Source of the DNA: Channa striata
Taxonomy: Eukaryota > Chordata > Actinopteri > Anabantiformes > Channidae
Length of the DNA stretch: 64,000 nt
Assembly (NCBI GenBank): GCA_033026295.1
Contig: CM065183.1
Coordinates: 12,874,657-12,938,656, forward strand
Direction of reading: 5' to 3'
The position numbers were made by a program, and so were the translations under genes. How positions within the stretch are numbered: position 1 is the first letter of the stretch; each line of letters begins with the position of its first letter. Below, piece by piece: positions 34,957 to 49,194 of the stretch. Under the pieces are notes generated by a model. That model was not told the origin of the DNA. It saw nothing but the letters and a program-made list of their open reading frames with translations, and ran no database searches.

Positions 34957-37900
34957 GGGGGATTTTCACTGCACTGTCACAAACAATAAGTTAGTTATTC
35001 ATACCTGATGTGATGTTAATGAAAATATCTCTTTTGGACAAATTCTCTAGGCACAGAGAGCACTTAAAGACGGAGCCACATGAGAGTCAAAGTGGACTTT
35101 AGCGGATCTGATTGAATTCATAACACTCCAAGATAATTGGTCGCTGACAAGACATTCATCAAGTTAAACAAGGAGAGGAATCGCCTTTAAGACTTAATTG
35201 ATTTCTCAGCAAGGTGTTCTTAATTGTGTGCTTGACAGGCAGCCTGTTAATCAAGAGGCACAGCTGACAGCTTTCGAGGGGCGGAATCATGTCACATGGG
35301 AGCAACTGTCAGAGTGACTTGACAGCTCCAAGCAGCAACAAAGTCAAAGTGCTGAGTATGAAGCTGTCAAGTGGATGAAAAAAATGGGCTGATAAAACTG
35401 GTTTAAGTAGGATTAACTGTCACCACGTTGTATTGGGAAGGACCATGTAAAACTATCCATTGCCAATGTTTGTGTTTCACAGTGATGTTCTGCTGGTATC
35501 TACAATCAATGACGGTGATATATTTAAGTATGTATAGTGCAGTCGTAAAATCTGCACTGAAAATTCTGATTAGTTGAGTGTATTTGAAAAATGCATGCAA
35601 ACCAATTGCCTTAAAAAAACGAAGTAAACTGGAATAGGAATTGTATTTGTACGTATAAAAGCCTATAAGTGGAGTGCACTTACCATTTAGTTTACACAAT
35701 TAAAATAGTGCACAGTACCTAAAAACGTATGGTGTACTCGTAACTCAGTATGGAGTTCTGAGAATTATTCTGTCAAACATAATCATTTCAAGTTGATTGT
35801 TCTGTGTACTGTCTTTCAAATATGTTCTTATTTAAGTTCTTTTTGAGTTGTAGTCACTTGAACAGCTTGTTAAAACCAAGCAAAAGTAATGGTTACTTGT
35901 ATAACTTTAGTATTCCAAACTTCTGTCATACATGACTTTCGACTTTAGTCACTTCGTCTTGGCTTGTTAACCCCGCCCCTCCCTCCAAATTCATGAACGT
36001 GCCTTACTATTGTAAGGATACTACACTCTTCCACAATATAACGCTGTTATATACTACACTGCTAAGGAAAATAGACCCCCACTCTCCCATCCGATCCATC
36101 AATCCCACCATTGTACTTCACAAACAAGAAATACATTTTACGTGCGTCCTCCCTTCGTCATTAGTAAATGTCAGCTGAAGAACAATAGTCGGCTGCACTA
36201 GGTTTATGAAGTGCTCCAGGATGCTTTGACCCTATTAATATGACCCTGTTAATACATGCCTGAAATCTTTCCCAGCAGATTAAGGATTTTGTAAATTACT
36301 GCTTCCCACTGGTTAGGATGTCCCTCATTTGATTTTACTGTACTTCATTGTTTTAAGTTAGCATCACTCAGTAAAGAGTTTTTTTTTTTCAGCCCTCAAA
36401 TACCTCTAGCTTCATAAGAACTAGTCAGATGTGAATTTTTTGAAAACTGAGTAAAGTGAAGTGAAAAAAAAATAATTTTACAGTGTGGTAGCATCATTGT
36501 TATCATATATATTCTATATAAAATCCCTAGTCAGGGCTGTAATGTCCACTGTGTCAGAACAAAAATTCTGTACTTCAGAAGGTTTGCAGTTGGTCTTTGG
36601 TTTAGGGAAGTTGACATAAACACATTTATTAAAAACAATGCATTTCCACAACTCGGTTCATCATTCTTGAAGGTTTTTCTCTTGCATAAATGAAAAATAC
36701 AATGTGCACTAAAGTCTAACCACTGTGTTTCTAAGACAAATAGAGATTTCTAGATACCCATTAAAACAGGGTTATGTCATACGTAAGAATTAAAATTTCT
36801 TCACAACAGTATTTCTTCAGCATCACATGTACTATAGTTCACAATGGCCCAATAAGGGGCCCGATGACCCCAGAGAGGGTTCTGGTTTCACTGTATTTAC
36901 AAGAATGAAAACAATCATGAAGGGCACAAGTAAATCAATCTACGTAGAATATGACTACAGAGCCCTGGAGACAAATTTGTTTACATGGAGTATAAATCTG
37001 TGATTTCAAAGTATATAATAAGTAAATATAATAAGTAATTAATGATAGCAATTACTAAATGGCGACCTCAAAGTAATTCATTCCTTAAGCAATTCATGTA
37101 GACAAATTAGTAATTCAAGAGTATCATTTAGTACTCTGTGTAGATTCACCTTTGGGTTCATCAGTCCTAAAAAAACAAGAAAGTCTCAGACAAAAAAACA
37201 TAGAGGAGCTGATTTACACTATACATCAGCACATTGGGTACCCCTCTGGGAACCTCTGTCGGAAAACAAACTCAGTTTTTGCTGCTAGAACGATATCATC
37301 CATCTCTGCGTGTCCAGCAGATCGATTTAGGCCCTCCACTCACTCACAGTGCCAGCCTGGAAAACATAAAACCATGAATGCAAACTGATCTTCCAAAATT
37401 ACCACGCCCTAAAACACTCAAATCTTCCAAAATTCTCTCTTACTGTTGCGAACTCTGCTGTTCACTCTGTTCTAACATTTCCGAGAGCCACATTAGCCAT
37501 TAACCGTAAAAACAGCCCACTGAAAACATCCAGTCATACCCACCAATCTCTGTTTTTATCACGTTTTTCTTTTCTTTCTTTTGTATTTCAAAGCACCTGA
37601 CAAATGTTGTGTACGGTAATGAAACGCTCATGGGTTACGGGCTTGAGTTTGCAGCCACAGCTAATGAGCTGTGTGACTGTGGACATGACAAGTCGACAGG
37701 AAATATCTACAGCATCCTATGAAGAGAATATCACAAGGCCATGATAATACAAATATGACACAGAATAACAGAGGAGCAACATCCGCACAACATACAGCTA
37801 GCAGCACTGACATATCCTATTATCTACACGGTAACTGCGTTTATACAGAACACTTTTCCAGCACTTCTCTAATTTAATGAATTTGCTTTTTAACCATGTC

Positions 37901-38769
37901 ATTACATGAGCTGGAGACGGTAACACACATATTTCTATATAAATAAACAGAGATGCAAAGACAGTGCAAGTGTGAACAGCAAACCTGTAGTGTGGTCATA
38001 AATCAATAAGACTGGTGAAGTCAATGAGCTGTTAATAAAAGAGAGCAACTCTGAGTGTGTGCGCTTGTCTCCATCTATTCTAATTATTCATCTGTGCTGC
38101 CTGCATGTAGAGTATTGGTTTGTAATAAACTATAGTTTAAACTTTTTTTTTTCCTTATGTAAGAGTGATAAGAATTTTATTGAATTTATTTTTGCACGCA
38201 GAGTTCAGACTAAATTATTCCAACATTTCCTGTACATCTCTCTGTCCATGTGCTAGTATGACCATTTCTCAATGTGTTTGTGATTTTGTTGATAACGGTG
38301 TCTCATTATTTCTACGTGGTGACTGCTGCTGTGTTTAGCCTTTAAATGAGAAGGAAATTAATGTTTTTTTAAATAGCTAACCACCAACCATGTGCATGTG
38401 TGTGTGAGAGAGGGCAGAATGGGGTTAGCACATAACTATACGTTGTTTAATATTCATTCATAGTCATTCAGCAGCGGTGGGTCAAAACAGCATAACTCTG
38501 CCACTACTAACAAAAGATATAAGAAATTAACAAATTACCATAATTTATCCAGATGCCCTTCAAAACACAAACAAGCAATATTCCTAATGCTTCAGTATTC
38601 AAATGGAAATGAGAAATTAGTTTCATTCCACAGTGTGCTCTTCATCCAAAATATAAACCAATGTTCCGGAGGAAATCATTAATTCAGTTCATACAGAGAG
38701 GGCACAAATTTAGCTGTATCCTCCCATTAAAATGCAGGTCCCACAATTTTCGCTGAAATAACCTTTAAC
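34957..38769. other. Non-coding stretch, nothing recognised
   Basis: Almost 4 kb of AT-rich DNA. The longest frame (98 codons, minus strand, 35403-35699) has no recognisable domain. No RNA gene or repeat family was identified. Confidence 0.55.
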
Positions 38770-39240
38770 TGAAAAATAAACGCAAATCTAACTTTGCATT
38801 TCATTTTTTGGCGTCACCAAAATGACGGGACCTAATGTTTTGTTTCACAACCTTTAAGAGTAACAGTGTCCACAGCCCTTAATGAATCTTCTGCACCCGT
38901 GAACAGGTAGAGAGACGCGCTTCCTGTAGCTGTCTCAGGTTTGACCTTCTAAAGACTCAAGGTTTCAGCTCTTTCCATAGATGTTCTGTACAGTTCAGAT
39001 CAAAGGCCACTTGATAGAACAGCCCAAAGTTTTGTTCCTGGCGACTCTTGGTGCTTTTAGTTGTCAGTATCCTGTTGCAAGACCCATCATCCTAATCTGT
39101 GACGGACTTCTTAGAACCTGGGCAGTAGGTTTAGATTTCATTGTGCCCTAATCAACCTAAAGACTCCAAGTGCCAGAAGCACAGCAGCCCCAAAACTGCA
39201 TGACCTCCATGTTTCAGAGTAGATTTAGAGGTATTTCAAT
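38770..39240 (-). mobile_element. Degenerate Tc1-like transposon, 3' half
   Basis: Read on the minus strand, the sequence contains AAACATGGAGGTCATGCAGT and TTTTGGGGCTGCTGTGCTTC (the SVMVWGC-type block before the second catalytic Asp). Then come ACTAAAAGCACCAAGAG, GGCCTTTGATCTGAACTGTA, GAACATCTATGGAAAGAGCT (the IEHLWKELK block) and GGTGCAGAAGATTCATTAAG. It ends with AAAGGTTGTGAAACAAAACA and the 3' non-coding part. Frameshifts and substitutions, including the SPDLNP codons, show that it is dead. The 5' half is not adjacent. Confidence 0.75.
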
Positions 39241-41009
39241 GTCTATTATACTTTATGTAGTTGTGTCATTATTTTCATTGCAGAGTAAATGTAAATGTGT
39301 TTTATTTATCTATAATGTGATTTATTGTTTTATGTATTAATGGGTGGTTAAAGGGAAATTTCACTAATTTTCAACTTGCTTTCTACATCTTTAGTTTTGG
39401 GTGTAAATCTACATTAATGTTTTTAAACTTTTCTGTGACTTTAATTATGCTTTTATTTTGTGAACTGCTTACCTGTACAATGTAAACTAACTTTACTTCC
39501 CCTTCCTTAATAGTTGCTGATTGAGGTCATCTGTGACCGATTTCAAAAGATTGTTGGCATTAGTGTGACAACAGGGTTTTCCGACTGTAGCTACCAGACT
39601 GTTTCAGGATTAAGAGCAGGTGGATCTTAGATGGGAGGAAGAACAAAGTCAGTGGCACGTGCTGAAGATGTGTGAGTAAAATTGCTGTGAGAAGTGAACG
39701 AGTAACTTATTAAATTAATTTGTTTAGAGTTTTTCTATTTATGTGGTAATGGGGTGGATTATGGTTTAAAAAAAGAACAAATTTTTCAGCTATATATAAT
39801 GATTTGCACTATTGTTGTTGTTTTCCTTTATTACTAAAAAGCTTGAATTTGCTGATGCATTGTAATGCTTAGACCATATGATTATTTTAACCTATGTGAA
39901 TGTAGGGATTTAGTGTAAGAAGTGTAATGTGATGGGAAATGTAAAGGGTAACTTTGTCAAACTTCCCAGTGTTTTGGCTCTGCCGTGGAAATGCAAATGC
40001 AACAAAGGACTGAAGGGTCTTTCACCCCAGGGAAGGTTTTTGAAAATCTGGGGAAACTAAAGTTCAAGAACATTTTGACAGAAATGCACATGAAAATAGG
40101 CTATACTGTAGCTGTTATAAATATTAACTATGGACATGAACAAAACTGCAAAGTAAGCAAAAACCTCAAAGCGTATCTGAGGAGAAATGTTTTCATAACC
40201 ACAAATCATTATTGTGTCTTGGATAGGAAGGAACCCATATTAATTTCTAAAATATGAAACGTACATGCACACTAAATTTCCATGTATGTACTCATACTAA
40301 TAATATGATACAGGGAAGAATCTTGCTTCCTGTGTTCATGCACTGCATGTATTCTGTGTGTGTTTGTGTGAATTAAATAGGTGGAATAATAAGCTCCAAT
40401 CAATTCAGCTCCAGCTGAAAGGTTCTGCTTTTTACTGACTTTCTGGTGGAAGCAGAGCAGCTGGATCTATCTGCTATGCCAGTCTGAAGGCAAATCCCAC
40501 ATATGTGAGTGTGAATGTAGGAAGGAGGTATATATTTAGGCCCACTCCCAATTCTCCCCATTGCTCCAACCCTTGGTATTGCACATCCACATTCCTTATG
40601 AATGTGCAAATGTCCTGATATGTGTGCTGATTCAGTTCAGCGGCGAGGGGTAGAGAGAAGTGAGGCGAAGTGGTAAAACTATGTAGCCCTGCACACTTCA
40701 GAGACAGACTCAGAACTGAGGGACATGAAAAAATGTCTATTAACTGGCCTGTCTAAAGATTTGTTAACCACACGATTACCGGTTATGTACATTTCTTAAT
40801 CAAAAATAGAAAGAAAAAAAGCACCCGATCACCTGATGCCAATAAGCCATAACTGAATATTAACAATAAAATGACTTGGTGAGAGTCATTTGCCACATTT
40901 TCACTTTCTTTTTACCATGACGTATTTAATTCTTTTGGCTTTGCTTCCCAGGTGGAGGAGGGCAGGGTAGGACCATTGTCTTGTAATTGTAATCAGTACT
41001 GCAGCCTTT
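39241..41009. other. Non-coding stretch, nothing recognised
   Basis: AT-rich DNA. The 90-codon plus-strand frame at 39985-40257 has no recognisable domain and no promoter or splice context. No repeat family was identified. Confidence 0.55.
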
Positions 41010-41178
41010 CTTTTTGGAGTTTGCATGTTCTCCCATGTGCTTGTGTGGGTTTCCTCATGTTTCCTCCCACAGTCCAAATACAAATCCACAGGTTCATTTG
41101 TGACTCTTAATTGTCCGTGGGGGTAGGCTCCCCCACGACCCTGAGCAGCATAAGCTGTTACAGATGATGGATGGATGG
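41010..41178 (+). mobile_element. tRNA-derived SINE-like repeat, plus strand
   Basis: GGAGTTTGCATGTTCTCCCA at 41017, GTGTGGGTTTCCTCATG, TTTCCTCCCACAGTCCAAAT, GTGACTCTTAATTGTCCGTG and CACGACCCTGAGCAGCATAA appear in the correct order. They finish in GATGATGGATGGATGG, the typical tail of this fish repeat. The tRNA-like head with the internal promoter is missing here, so this is a 5'-truncated copy. The tail suggests RTE-type LINE mobilisation, by general knowledge of such tails. Confidence 0.8.
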
Positions 41179-43404
41179 TGAGCAGTAACCTTAGGATGTG
41201 AATATTGAAAATGTGTAACAGTGTTACCCCTTATGAAGTTTGGAAACCAGGGAGCACTTGAAAACAAGAGGGATAAACTATGAATTAGTATTAGACCTTA
41301 GACGTGTTCATAAATGAACCAGTTTATGCAGAGGAACAAGGCCTGGGTGACTGATCTTCATTCAGACCGTGATCCCTGAGTAACTGTTACAGCTACAGTT
41401 ACAGTCCCCTATCTATTTCACATAGACAAATGAAATTCATTTTGTGATGTAATTTCCACTTTAAGCGTTTGCCTCCTTCTATAAAAATACAGATGATCCT
41501 GCTGTCTGAGTTTTACTGAACTAATTACAGGGACTCTTAACAAAGGGTTCAACCCATAGATTAAACAGTGCCTGTGTGAGAGGAAGATATAAGTGATTTG
41601 TGCCAATGGCAGAAAAATGATTCTCTTTAGGAAAGTTGGTAATTGCCCTGCTGGACAGAACCCATAGGTTCTAACACCACATCCATAACCAGCACTTTGA
41701 TTAGAAGTTAAATTCAATGACGTCTTATCAATCATTATGTTTACTTCTAGATTTACATTATTGTATGCAATTTTCATATTTAGTTGAGTGGAATCAAACT
41801 CAGAGTGCAGATAGATGTCCTTGCAGCACGTATAACAAAAATCAAGCTCTGCTTTTATTTTACTTACCTATTCTGGGTCTTTAACACAAAGCCCGATCAG
41901 TGTGTTATCCAGGTTTCTTGGGTTGATCTTTGGTTTTCTGGTACTGCAAAGCTGGCTCACTTTTAACTTGAGTTGAATCACTATGGTTCACAACAGAGGA
42001 TCAGACAAAAAAGAGTCATTATTCCAGCAGTAACCCAACATGGACAAAATAATTATTAAGGACAAGAGATATTTTTATTATGGAGTCAAATCTTTTCACA
42101 TTTGCCGGCTTTCTATGTATCCTTTATATTTTTAAAACACACTTTTCAAAAAAAAATGTAAACAGCCATTCAGTGCACTAACTGAATAAACTATCAAAAT
42201 GGCTGCTCTTTAATTCTGATAAAGATTCTTTAATTCATGAGAAGATTCCTCAGTTTGGATGTGTTAATATGCTGCTTCCTCAATCATGGTTAAACCAAAA
42301 TGACTGGGTGGGACGGAAGTTTACCAGAAGTTACGAAGATATGAAGCAAGAAGTAGATGCTGTGCAGATGACTTTGGAACAAGAATTTACTTCAGCTAAT
42401 AGAATACTTGAAAGGTACTTTCAGGTACTTGTTAGGCTACTAATTCCACTAAATGTCATATGACTGGAGTGTGAGGTACTGTACACATTGGGCAGTAGTG
42501 GGGCTAGTGTTCATCCACATCTTCTATGTGCTGTCCCCTGCGATGGGCTGTTGAGTTGAAGAGGAACATGGTGGGGATGAATTTTACAGCTGCACAGCTT
42601 GATCTTGTGGTGGGCTGCTCTGGTTTAGGGCAGAGACACATCAAGCCAAAAGTCAGCTATTCAGCTATGGATAAGTTACTTTCTGCTTAATAATTACACC
42701 GTGTCCCATCCTATCAGTGAAACAGACTTATTTGATTGGTTGTTCAGCTTAGTGAATCAGTGCACAAGGGGACAGCACAGTATTAACAAGGCTAATACAA
42801 TTTGTAATTACTTGTCAGACATATCCTTGATTAAGGTAGCTATAAAGTGTCTGTGGTGACCAGGAGTGTTGTAAAATGGAAGGCTAACTCTGCTTTATTT
42901 ACAGTTTTAATATTTGTGATCCAAGGTTACCCACTTTCTCATCTGCTCCTGCATGTGCAGAATGTCCATGCAATGTCCTCATCAGCTGACGTTTTTTTAA
43001 GTATATGCCGCTTATTGGTCCAGACACTAGGCGACATGAGCTGACACAGCAGATAGTGCTTTTGACATCAGCTGGGTGCGTCACGGCCCTTAGGTGGCGT
43101 GCTCAAAAAGACACGTGGCTGCTGCAAACTTGGCACAAACTGCCAGCCAAGCAGTATCACTCCTCTCTCCCTGTTCAAACCTGCGGTTGTGCAGCCACTG
43201 GTCTCCTGAAATGTGAATGAAAAGGGCAAATACCCTTTTTTTTCCCACAGCGGAAGAAAGACTCTCAGCCTGTAAGGCACCTCGAACCATGCAGCTGTTC
43301 AGTTTGTGGGATATATTGTTGGTGAAGACCACGAGTCTCTATGGGCCGATTTCATTTCATAGCTTAAGTGGGGCTGAAGTGCATTAATAACAGATTAAGT
43401 TCTC
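41179..43404. other. Non-coding stretch, nothing recognised
   Basis: No gene recognised. A 119-codon minus-strand frame at 41418-41777 is moderately long but has no domain or motif I know. Overlapping frames near 43.0-43.3 kb conflict with each other. Confidence 0.5.
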
Positions 43405-43590
43405 CCCAGCCATGTCCTCTAGCTCCTCCTGAGGGTTCCCGAAGAGTTCCTAGTATATTATCCCTCCAGTGTTTTCTGGGTCTCTCCCAGTACTTCCCTC
43501 TATGTCCATAATAACCCCACAGGGAGACATCCTGGGGGACATTATTGTTAGATGTTTAAACTCCTGTCAAACGGCTCATCCTAACTCAAG
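43405..43590 (+). repeat. Dispersed teleost repeat fragment
   Basis: CCATGTCCTCTAGCTCCTCC, then CCCTCCAGTGTTTTCTGGGT and ACATCCTGGGGGACATTATT with a following TCCTGTCAAACGGCTCATCC. This parallels a widespread fish repeat (CATGTCCTCCAGCTCCTCCTGGGG...CCCTCCAGCGTGTCCTGGGTC). The class is unknown to me. It is diverged and carries no frame. Confidence 0.6.
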
Positions 43591-44029
43591 AGAGCAACAA
43601 CAAATGTGGCTATGGTTTATAAATACAACCTGTCAAATTACTGTATCCTTAGAAGCATTTCTGTGTGTGTGTAATGAGGACTTATTAACACGTCCAATAG
43701 CTATTTTCCATCCTAACCATGTACTTTTGTTGGCTCTTGGGGTCAAAATACTTTAATGCAGCAGCAACAACTGATTGAGATGTACTCAACTTTTCTCAAG
43801 TAGGACAAAGAAACTAGAGGTTTTTGAAACAGACCCAAGCTTACATCAATCTCATTTAGCAGGAGAAAAGATCAGAGATCATGAGAGGTCACCTGCAAAA
43901 ATTGGGTGCATGTACTAACTGTACATAATGGAACGATATCTGTACTTGAGTTATTTGAGCTGACAAATAATGACCTTTTGACAGCACTGTAGACCAGAAG
44001 AACAATGATCATATCAAGTTGCAGCAAGA

Positions 44030-44520
44030 GAAACCCTCCTTTCTCTGCACAAATGCAGATCTTTGTATGTGAACCTATACATGATGGACAGAAAAATGAC
44101 ACCAACAACCTCAACAGCCGCTCTAAGCAGTGCTGAAGAACATCAGACAACTTCAACTCGTACAGTGTGTTGAGTGGCAGGACAGAGTCCAAAGAAGGAA
44201 CAATGTGTCAGATCACAGAGGCCTGGATAAGCTCCAGAGCATGGCAGCTAAAGAGAAGGACACGGAACGAACGATTCCATCATGAAGAAGTTCAGATCTC
44301 CCTCTGCGGTTTTACATGAGGGACAGAGAAATGACACTAACAACTCACTTCTGCTCTGAACATTACTGACACACATTCAACAGGTCGTCATGTTGAATGG
44401 AAGAAAATGAGCCCAAAGGAAGCAGAAGGTGGGAGGTCACAGATGGATGTAAGAGGGCAGAACTGGGGGAGCTCCAGAGCATGTTGGAAAGAAGTAGAAG
44501 AAAATTCTTCTAATGCTCCA
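44030..44520. repeat. Ancient tandem duplication, unit about 237 bp
   Basis: Two diverged units share landmarks at constant offset. CAGATCT occurs at 44056 and 44293. CATGATGGACAGAAAAATGA (44080) matches CATGAGGGACAGAGAAATGA (44315). ACACCAACAACC matches ACACTAACAACT. GCTCCAGAGCATG occurs at 44231 and 44471. Offsets are 235-240 bases. The minus strand has leucine-rich frames through both units, but they are broken by stops and no family was recognised. Confidence 0.8.
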
Positions 44521-47500
44521 AAGAGTTCACATAAAGACACTCGTCTCACTTTGTTCGCATAGTTACACAATGTGTTTGAGAAAACGAGTGATTGTGTATT
44601 TTAAAAGTTGGACGATGAGAGGCCTTGGTAAAGTAATTTTGCTACATGGTTTGACATTTATAATCTAATGTTTTGAGCGCTTGTTATGCCAGCGTGTTTC
44701 ACACTCATTTACACCTCTGATTATTTAATGACTACAGAGGCCCAGTCAAGAAAACAGGCCACAGCAGCCTCATTCTCAGGGTGTCAGAAAGCTGGGCTTC
44801 GTCCTGGCCCTTTGTGTTGCATGCTGACACTAAAGGGACCCCTTCAGTTTGGTAAGAGACACACAGGGCTGTCAGTCAAGTACAATGGACGTGACACAGA
44901 AAGTTCATACTGGTGGCTGGGGTTCAAGTGCACACAGTAAGAACATAGTAAGGACTTATGTGACCTTTTTATTTTCTATAGGCATTTAATATTGCAATTG
45001 CATGTATTTTATCTCTTAATTTAACCTTGACGTTTATGTGCTTATCCCAAACCCAGTGGCATGTGTGTACTTACATTTTTCAAATGGCGTCAACTAGTGG
45101 CGCCATTGGTTCACTCAGTAGTGACACCAAAGGCTACCTGCGGTGTCTGTGTGAGGTGCCAAAGGACATAAAAGGCAGCAACATTTGAGACCTTGGACAG
45201 GGTCATTATTTGACGCTGTGGGATAAGAACGTGTTGGCCACAGACAAAGGGACTGAGACAGAGATATAAAAATCAGTGACCTTTTTCCTTGGTCTGGATT
45301 TGGGATTACATTTTCCACTGAGCAGTGTCCATTATTTGAACTGCCAACAGCCTCACCAGGGCCTCCCATATTTTCTTAACCAACAATAGCAGAAGACTGG
45401 CAGACATAATGGCTTAAAATACTTATCACATACAATATTTGAAACGCTGTTGGACCATCAGATTCAAAACAAACTACACTGCGGGGGGGACAAAGGGAAG
45501 TGTCTGTGTGCTTGATTTGTTAAATCGTTCCACATGCAGGAAGGTCTGCTGCAAAATGAAGGCAGGCAGAGGCTTGTATTTTAAAGAAGTAATTGTTCTG
45601 CTTAGATGGAATAGGATAAATTTTAACCAATTATGCTTCCAGAATGTGTATAAAAAGACATGTTGTGTTAATTTACTCGAAGAAACTTTTCATCACTGAC
45701 TTCTCCCAAACTGAACCTCATTTACTGACGCCACGCTGACATTAGACACACTACTTATCACGTTTAAGTTTTAATGTTGTGTGTATATACTAAACAAAAT
45801 ATTGCTATTTGTTTAAAAATGAAACCTAATTAAAGCAATTCATCATCTAAACAGATGGTCACTGTTCTCTGTTATAGTGGTGCGACTCCATAAATTCTTC
45901 CTATGAAGATAAATTAGCAACAGCAGAGCAAGAACTAAAGGGTAGTTTGGGAGCCCAACTGGCACATACTCTTTGATGGTTATTAAGCCAGAACAGTTAC
46001 AGAATGAAATTCAAATTTTAGTTCTCAACCTGAACACCTTTATGTAGTTTATGCTCTCATATTTCATCATTTCAATTAATTTAACAGCATTACACACTTT
46101 ATTTCAGGAATATTGGTGTTCACAGAAGAGACTGGAGACTATTCCTTTTGCTCCATACTGTAGATGGAAGACTGTGTAAGCAGATCCAATTCTATCTGTC
46201 ATCATGTGTGACAATAAATAGAAATTCACAATCAACATTTACTGTTGCAAAGACGTAACACGACATTTAAGGGCTTTGTGTCAGCCCCAAAGCTGTTGTG
46301 AACATACAGGCCTGCACTTGCTTGATTGCAAGAAACACTAATACAATCAACACTGGTCAAATTAATGTAATGTAATGCAAAATATCAACAACAATTCTTG
46401 GACTGATGAGCTGCATCTCTTCAGTCGTGTTCCTCCATGACCTTTGAGTCTGCAGGCTGTCAGTAACGAAACACTGCAGCAGCTGATTAGCTCCTCTTCC
46501 TTGACTGAAGGTATGCTAATCAAGAATTGCGCTGTTGTTAACACTACCTGTCAAGATCTTCTGAAACGCCTTGAATTAATTTGCATATCGTGTGAGTGTG
46601 AGAGTGAGGTATGTGACTAGTTAAATTCTACAGAGTAAATCAGACTGCGTGACAATTGCATGACTCGTTGCATGAATCATTACATACATATTACAAAACC
46701 AAGTCAGAAAATATAAGTTCAGGAACCATCAACTCTATGTAAAACAAAATACTGATGTATGAGTGAGATTTGGTCTGGGTTGCTGCAATTATTCCACATC
46801 AGTATTATTTTAAGACAACAGAGATGGGATGAAAGCAATAATCAGGCAATGTTACCCGCCTGAACTAGGAAACTTGCCAGTTAGTTCCAGCCGTCTGATG
46901 AAAGCTCTCAATGATTTTACAAGACATGTAGGATTAGACTTCAGTTTTAAGATGTTACCATCTACATTATTGCTGTGTCTCTCACTTTTTAATCAGTACG
47001 TCCTAATATCAAGACCCTAACACAGAACTGTACCCATAAAAACTCCTTCACAAAAAATAACTGAGTTATACTTTAATATACGAAATCCTTGAACCACACA
47101 CTTGACAATCAATAAATGTGTTTAAATACTCAAAAACCTTCACTATTAAACTTTTAGGGAAGCTGTGGCTGCATCAGTAAGATCAAACTGTAAAATTGCT
47201 CTTTGATAACTGTGAAAGTCAGTGAACCTTAAAAGGAAATTTACTGGGGCCACACACAAACTGCCTGGCCAGAGAGTTGAAAGCACAACCAATCTCTAAC
47301 CCTGCTTTACCAAAAAATTAAAATGAGAGAAACGTGTTTTGAATCAGCCTTCGTTACAATGGCTTTTTGAACATGTATTTTAATACATTTTAAATGACAT
47401 TTGTGGAAATATGGCGTTAAATACCATATGACAATAATGTTGCTAATCACAGCTACACAGACGACACTGAGACTTGCATATCTCATTCATTTGGAGCTAA

Positions 47501-49194
47501 TAGTAGTTGCTTTGAGCAGGTAAACAGCCTTAAAGGTTGACTGACAGAGGTAATAAAATAAAAGCTTTAAAGATTCAACCATAAAGCACTGAACATGGGG
47601 ACTAAATATAGAACATGAAATGAGAACATGTGTTACAGTTAAAAGCCTTTGTAATTACAGTTTTTTCAGTATGAAATTGATCTATGTATGGGTAATTGTA
47701 AGGCAGTGAGCCAATTTATATAAATTTCAGTCGTCAAAAACGGAGAATTATAAGTTTGCAGCGAAGATGTGAAACTTCATGCCCACTGAGCATTCATATA
47801 CCAAGGAAATTAAAGTCTGATTGTGTTAGTTATATTAGTGTAATTTCAGTTGTCAGAAAAGTGTTTAGCTCTTTTTCGTTTTGGCATGAATGGATTCAAA
47901 GATTAAAAAAAATAAAGTGGTAAGTGGTGATTTTTGTCTGAAGAAATCTGCAGTTTGTCTGGGTTGTGAGTTGATCAGATCTGTAGCCATAAACATGCCA
48001 CACATGTACCCCTGTGGAGAGGCAAAGGTCCATGAACAATAACAAATAACTTCTAATAATCTAACAGACCAAGACAGACACGCAGATGGTTTAAACAAGG
48101 GAAAATGCAGATCCCTTTGTATTTAAGCTAAATTTAATTTGAACACGATGCAGCTTCAGGACCCAAACCCCATATATCCATATTAGGCTTTTATATAATG
48201 TATAGTCGTCATCATCATCAAAACATAAGATACTTCATACATTGGTACATTGTATTTAAACTTACTGTAATAGAACACTTAACCTTTAAGAATGGACGGA
48301 TTATTATTAGATAATATTTGCACTCCCACAGAATATTTGGCCTTCCTGAACACTAATGCAACTGAACAAGCTTATAGAGTTTAACCGCATGCCTTCCATT
48401 TAGGAAAGCAGCTGAAATGTAGCTGTGAGAGTACATAAGGTCTCAAAAACTAACAAGAGAAGCAAAAAGTCAATTTGTCATATTTTCCAAATTTTTTTTT
48501 CATAATTATAAATCAGCAGCCAGAGTAATTGTTTTCATTTAGAAAATTACTGAAATAAAAACTAGGGAAGAATTACACAAATGGTGAATGTTGCTTACCG
48601 GTATCCTGAACAGGCTGAGCAGTTTGGAAAATTGGTAGATGCCAAAGGTGACTAAGTGCTAGTTAAATGAGTTTATTAATGTCATGTCAAACACAGAAAA
48701 TGAGAGGATGGGAGTCGTCAAAAGGGGAGTGAGCAGCATATTCAGCTGTGTGTGTGGGCAATATTGACTGGCACACATTGATTTACCTAAGTGCAATACG
48801 CCATGTGGCTAAAATCAATCATTTGCTCAATGGGTGATCCTGTACTTGCCATATTTAACATCAAACACATGTTGGCTCACTGTGCGACACTGATTCAGCC
48901 AAGGCCCCGTGGAGTTAAGTGGTTTTGACAGTGTTTACTTGTTGACACGATGGGGTGTGTTCAAGTTAGTGGGGCTGACATTCAGTCGTTCCATTGCTAA
49001 ATGGGCGCCGTTACAGAAAGTGGTGAGATGTTGTACAAGCTGGTTCTGGATTTATTACAGTCACATCATAGAGACACAAACCTCTGTATAAAACACATGT
49101 ATGTAAACACAGGGACTGATTTTGAAGTGATTTTAGTCACACTGATGCAAAAAGGCCCTTGATCCCTTCTACAGTTGAACAAGACACCAAAGAC
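44521..49194. other. Non-coding stretch, nothing recognised
   Basis: Nearly 5 kb with short frames only (86 codons or fewer). There is a small hairpin AATGGCG...CGCCATT at 45083-45107 and a short TCA run near 48209. No exon, RNA gene or repeat family was identified. Confidence 0.55.

Noticed and set aside
41418..41777. 119-codon minus-strand frame
   Set aside because: No known motif, no splice or promoter context, and length within the chance range for 64 kb of AT-rich DNA.
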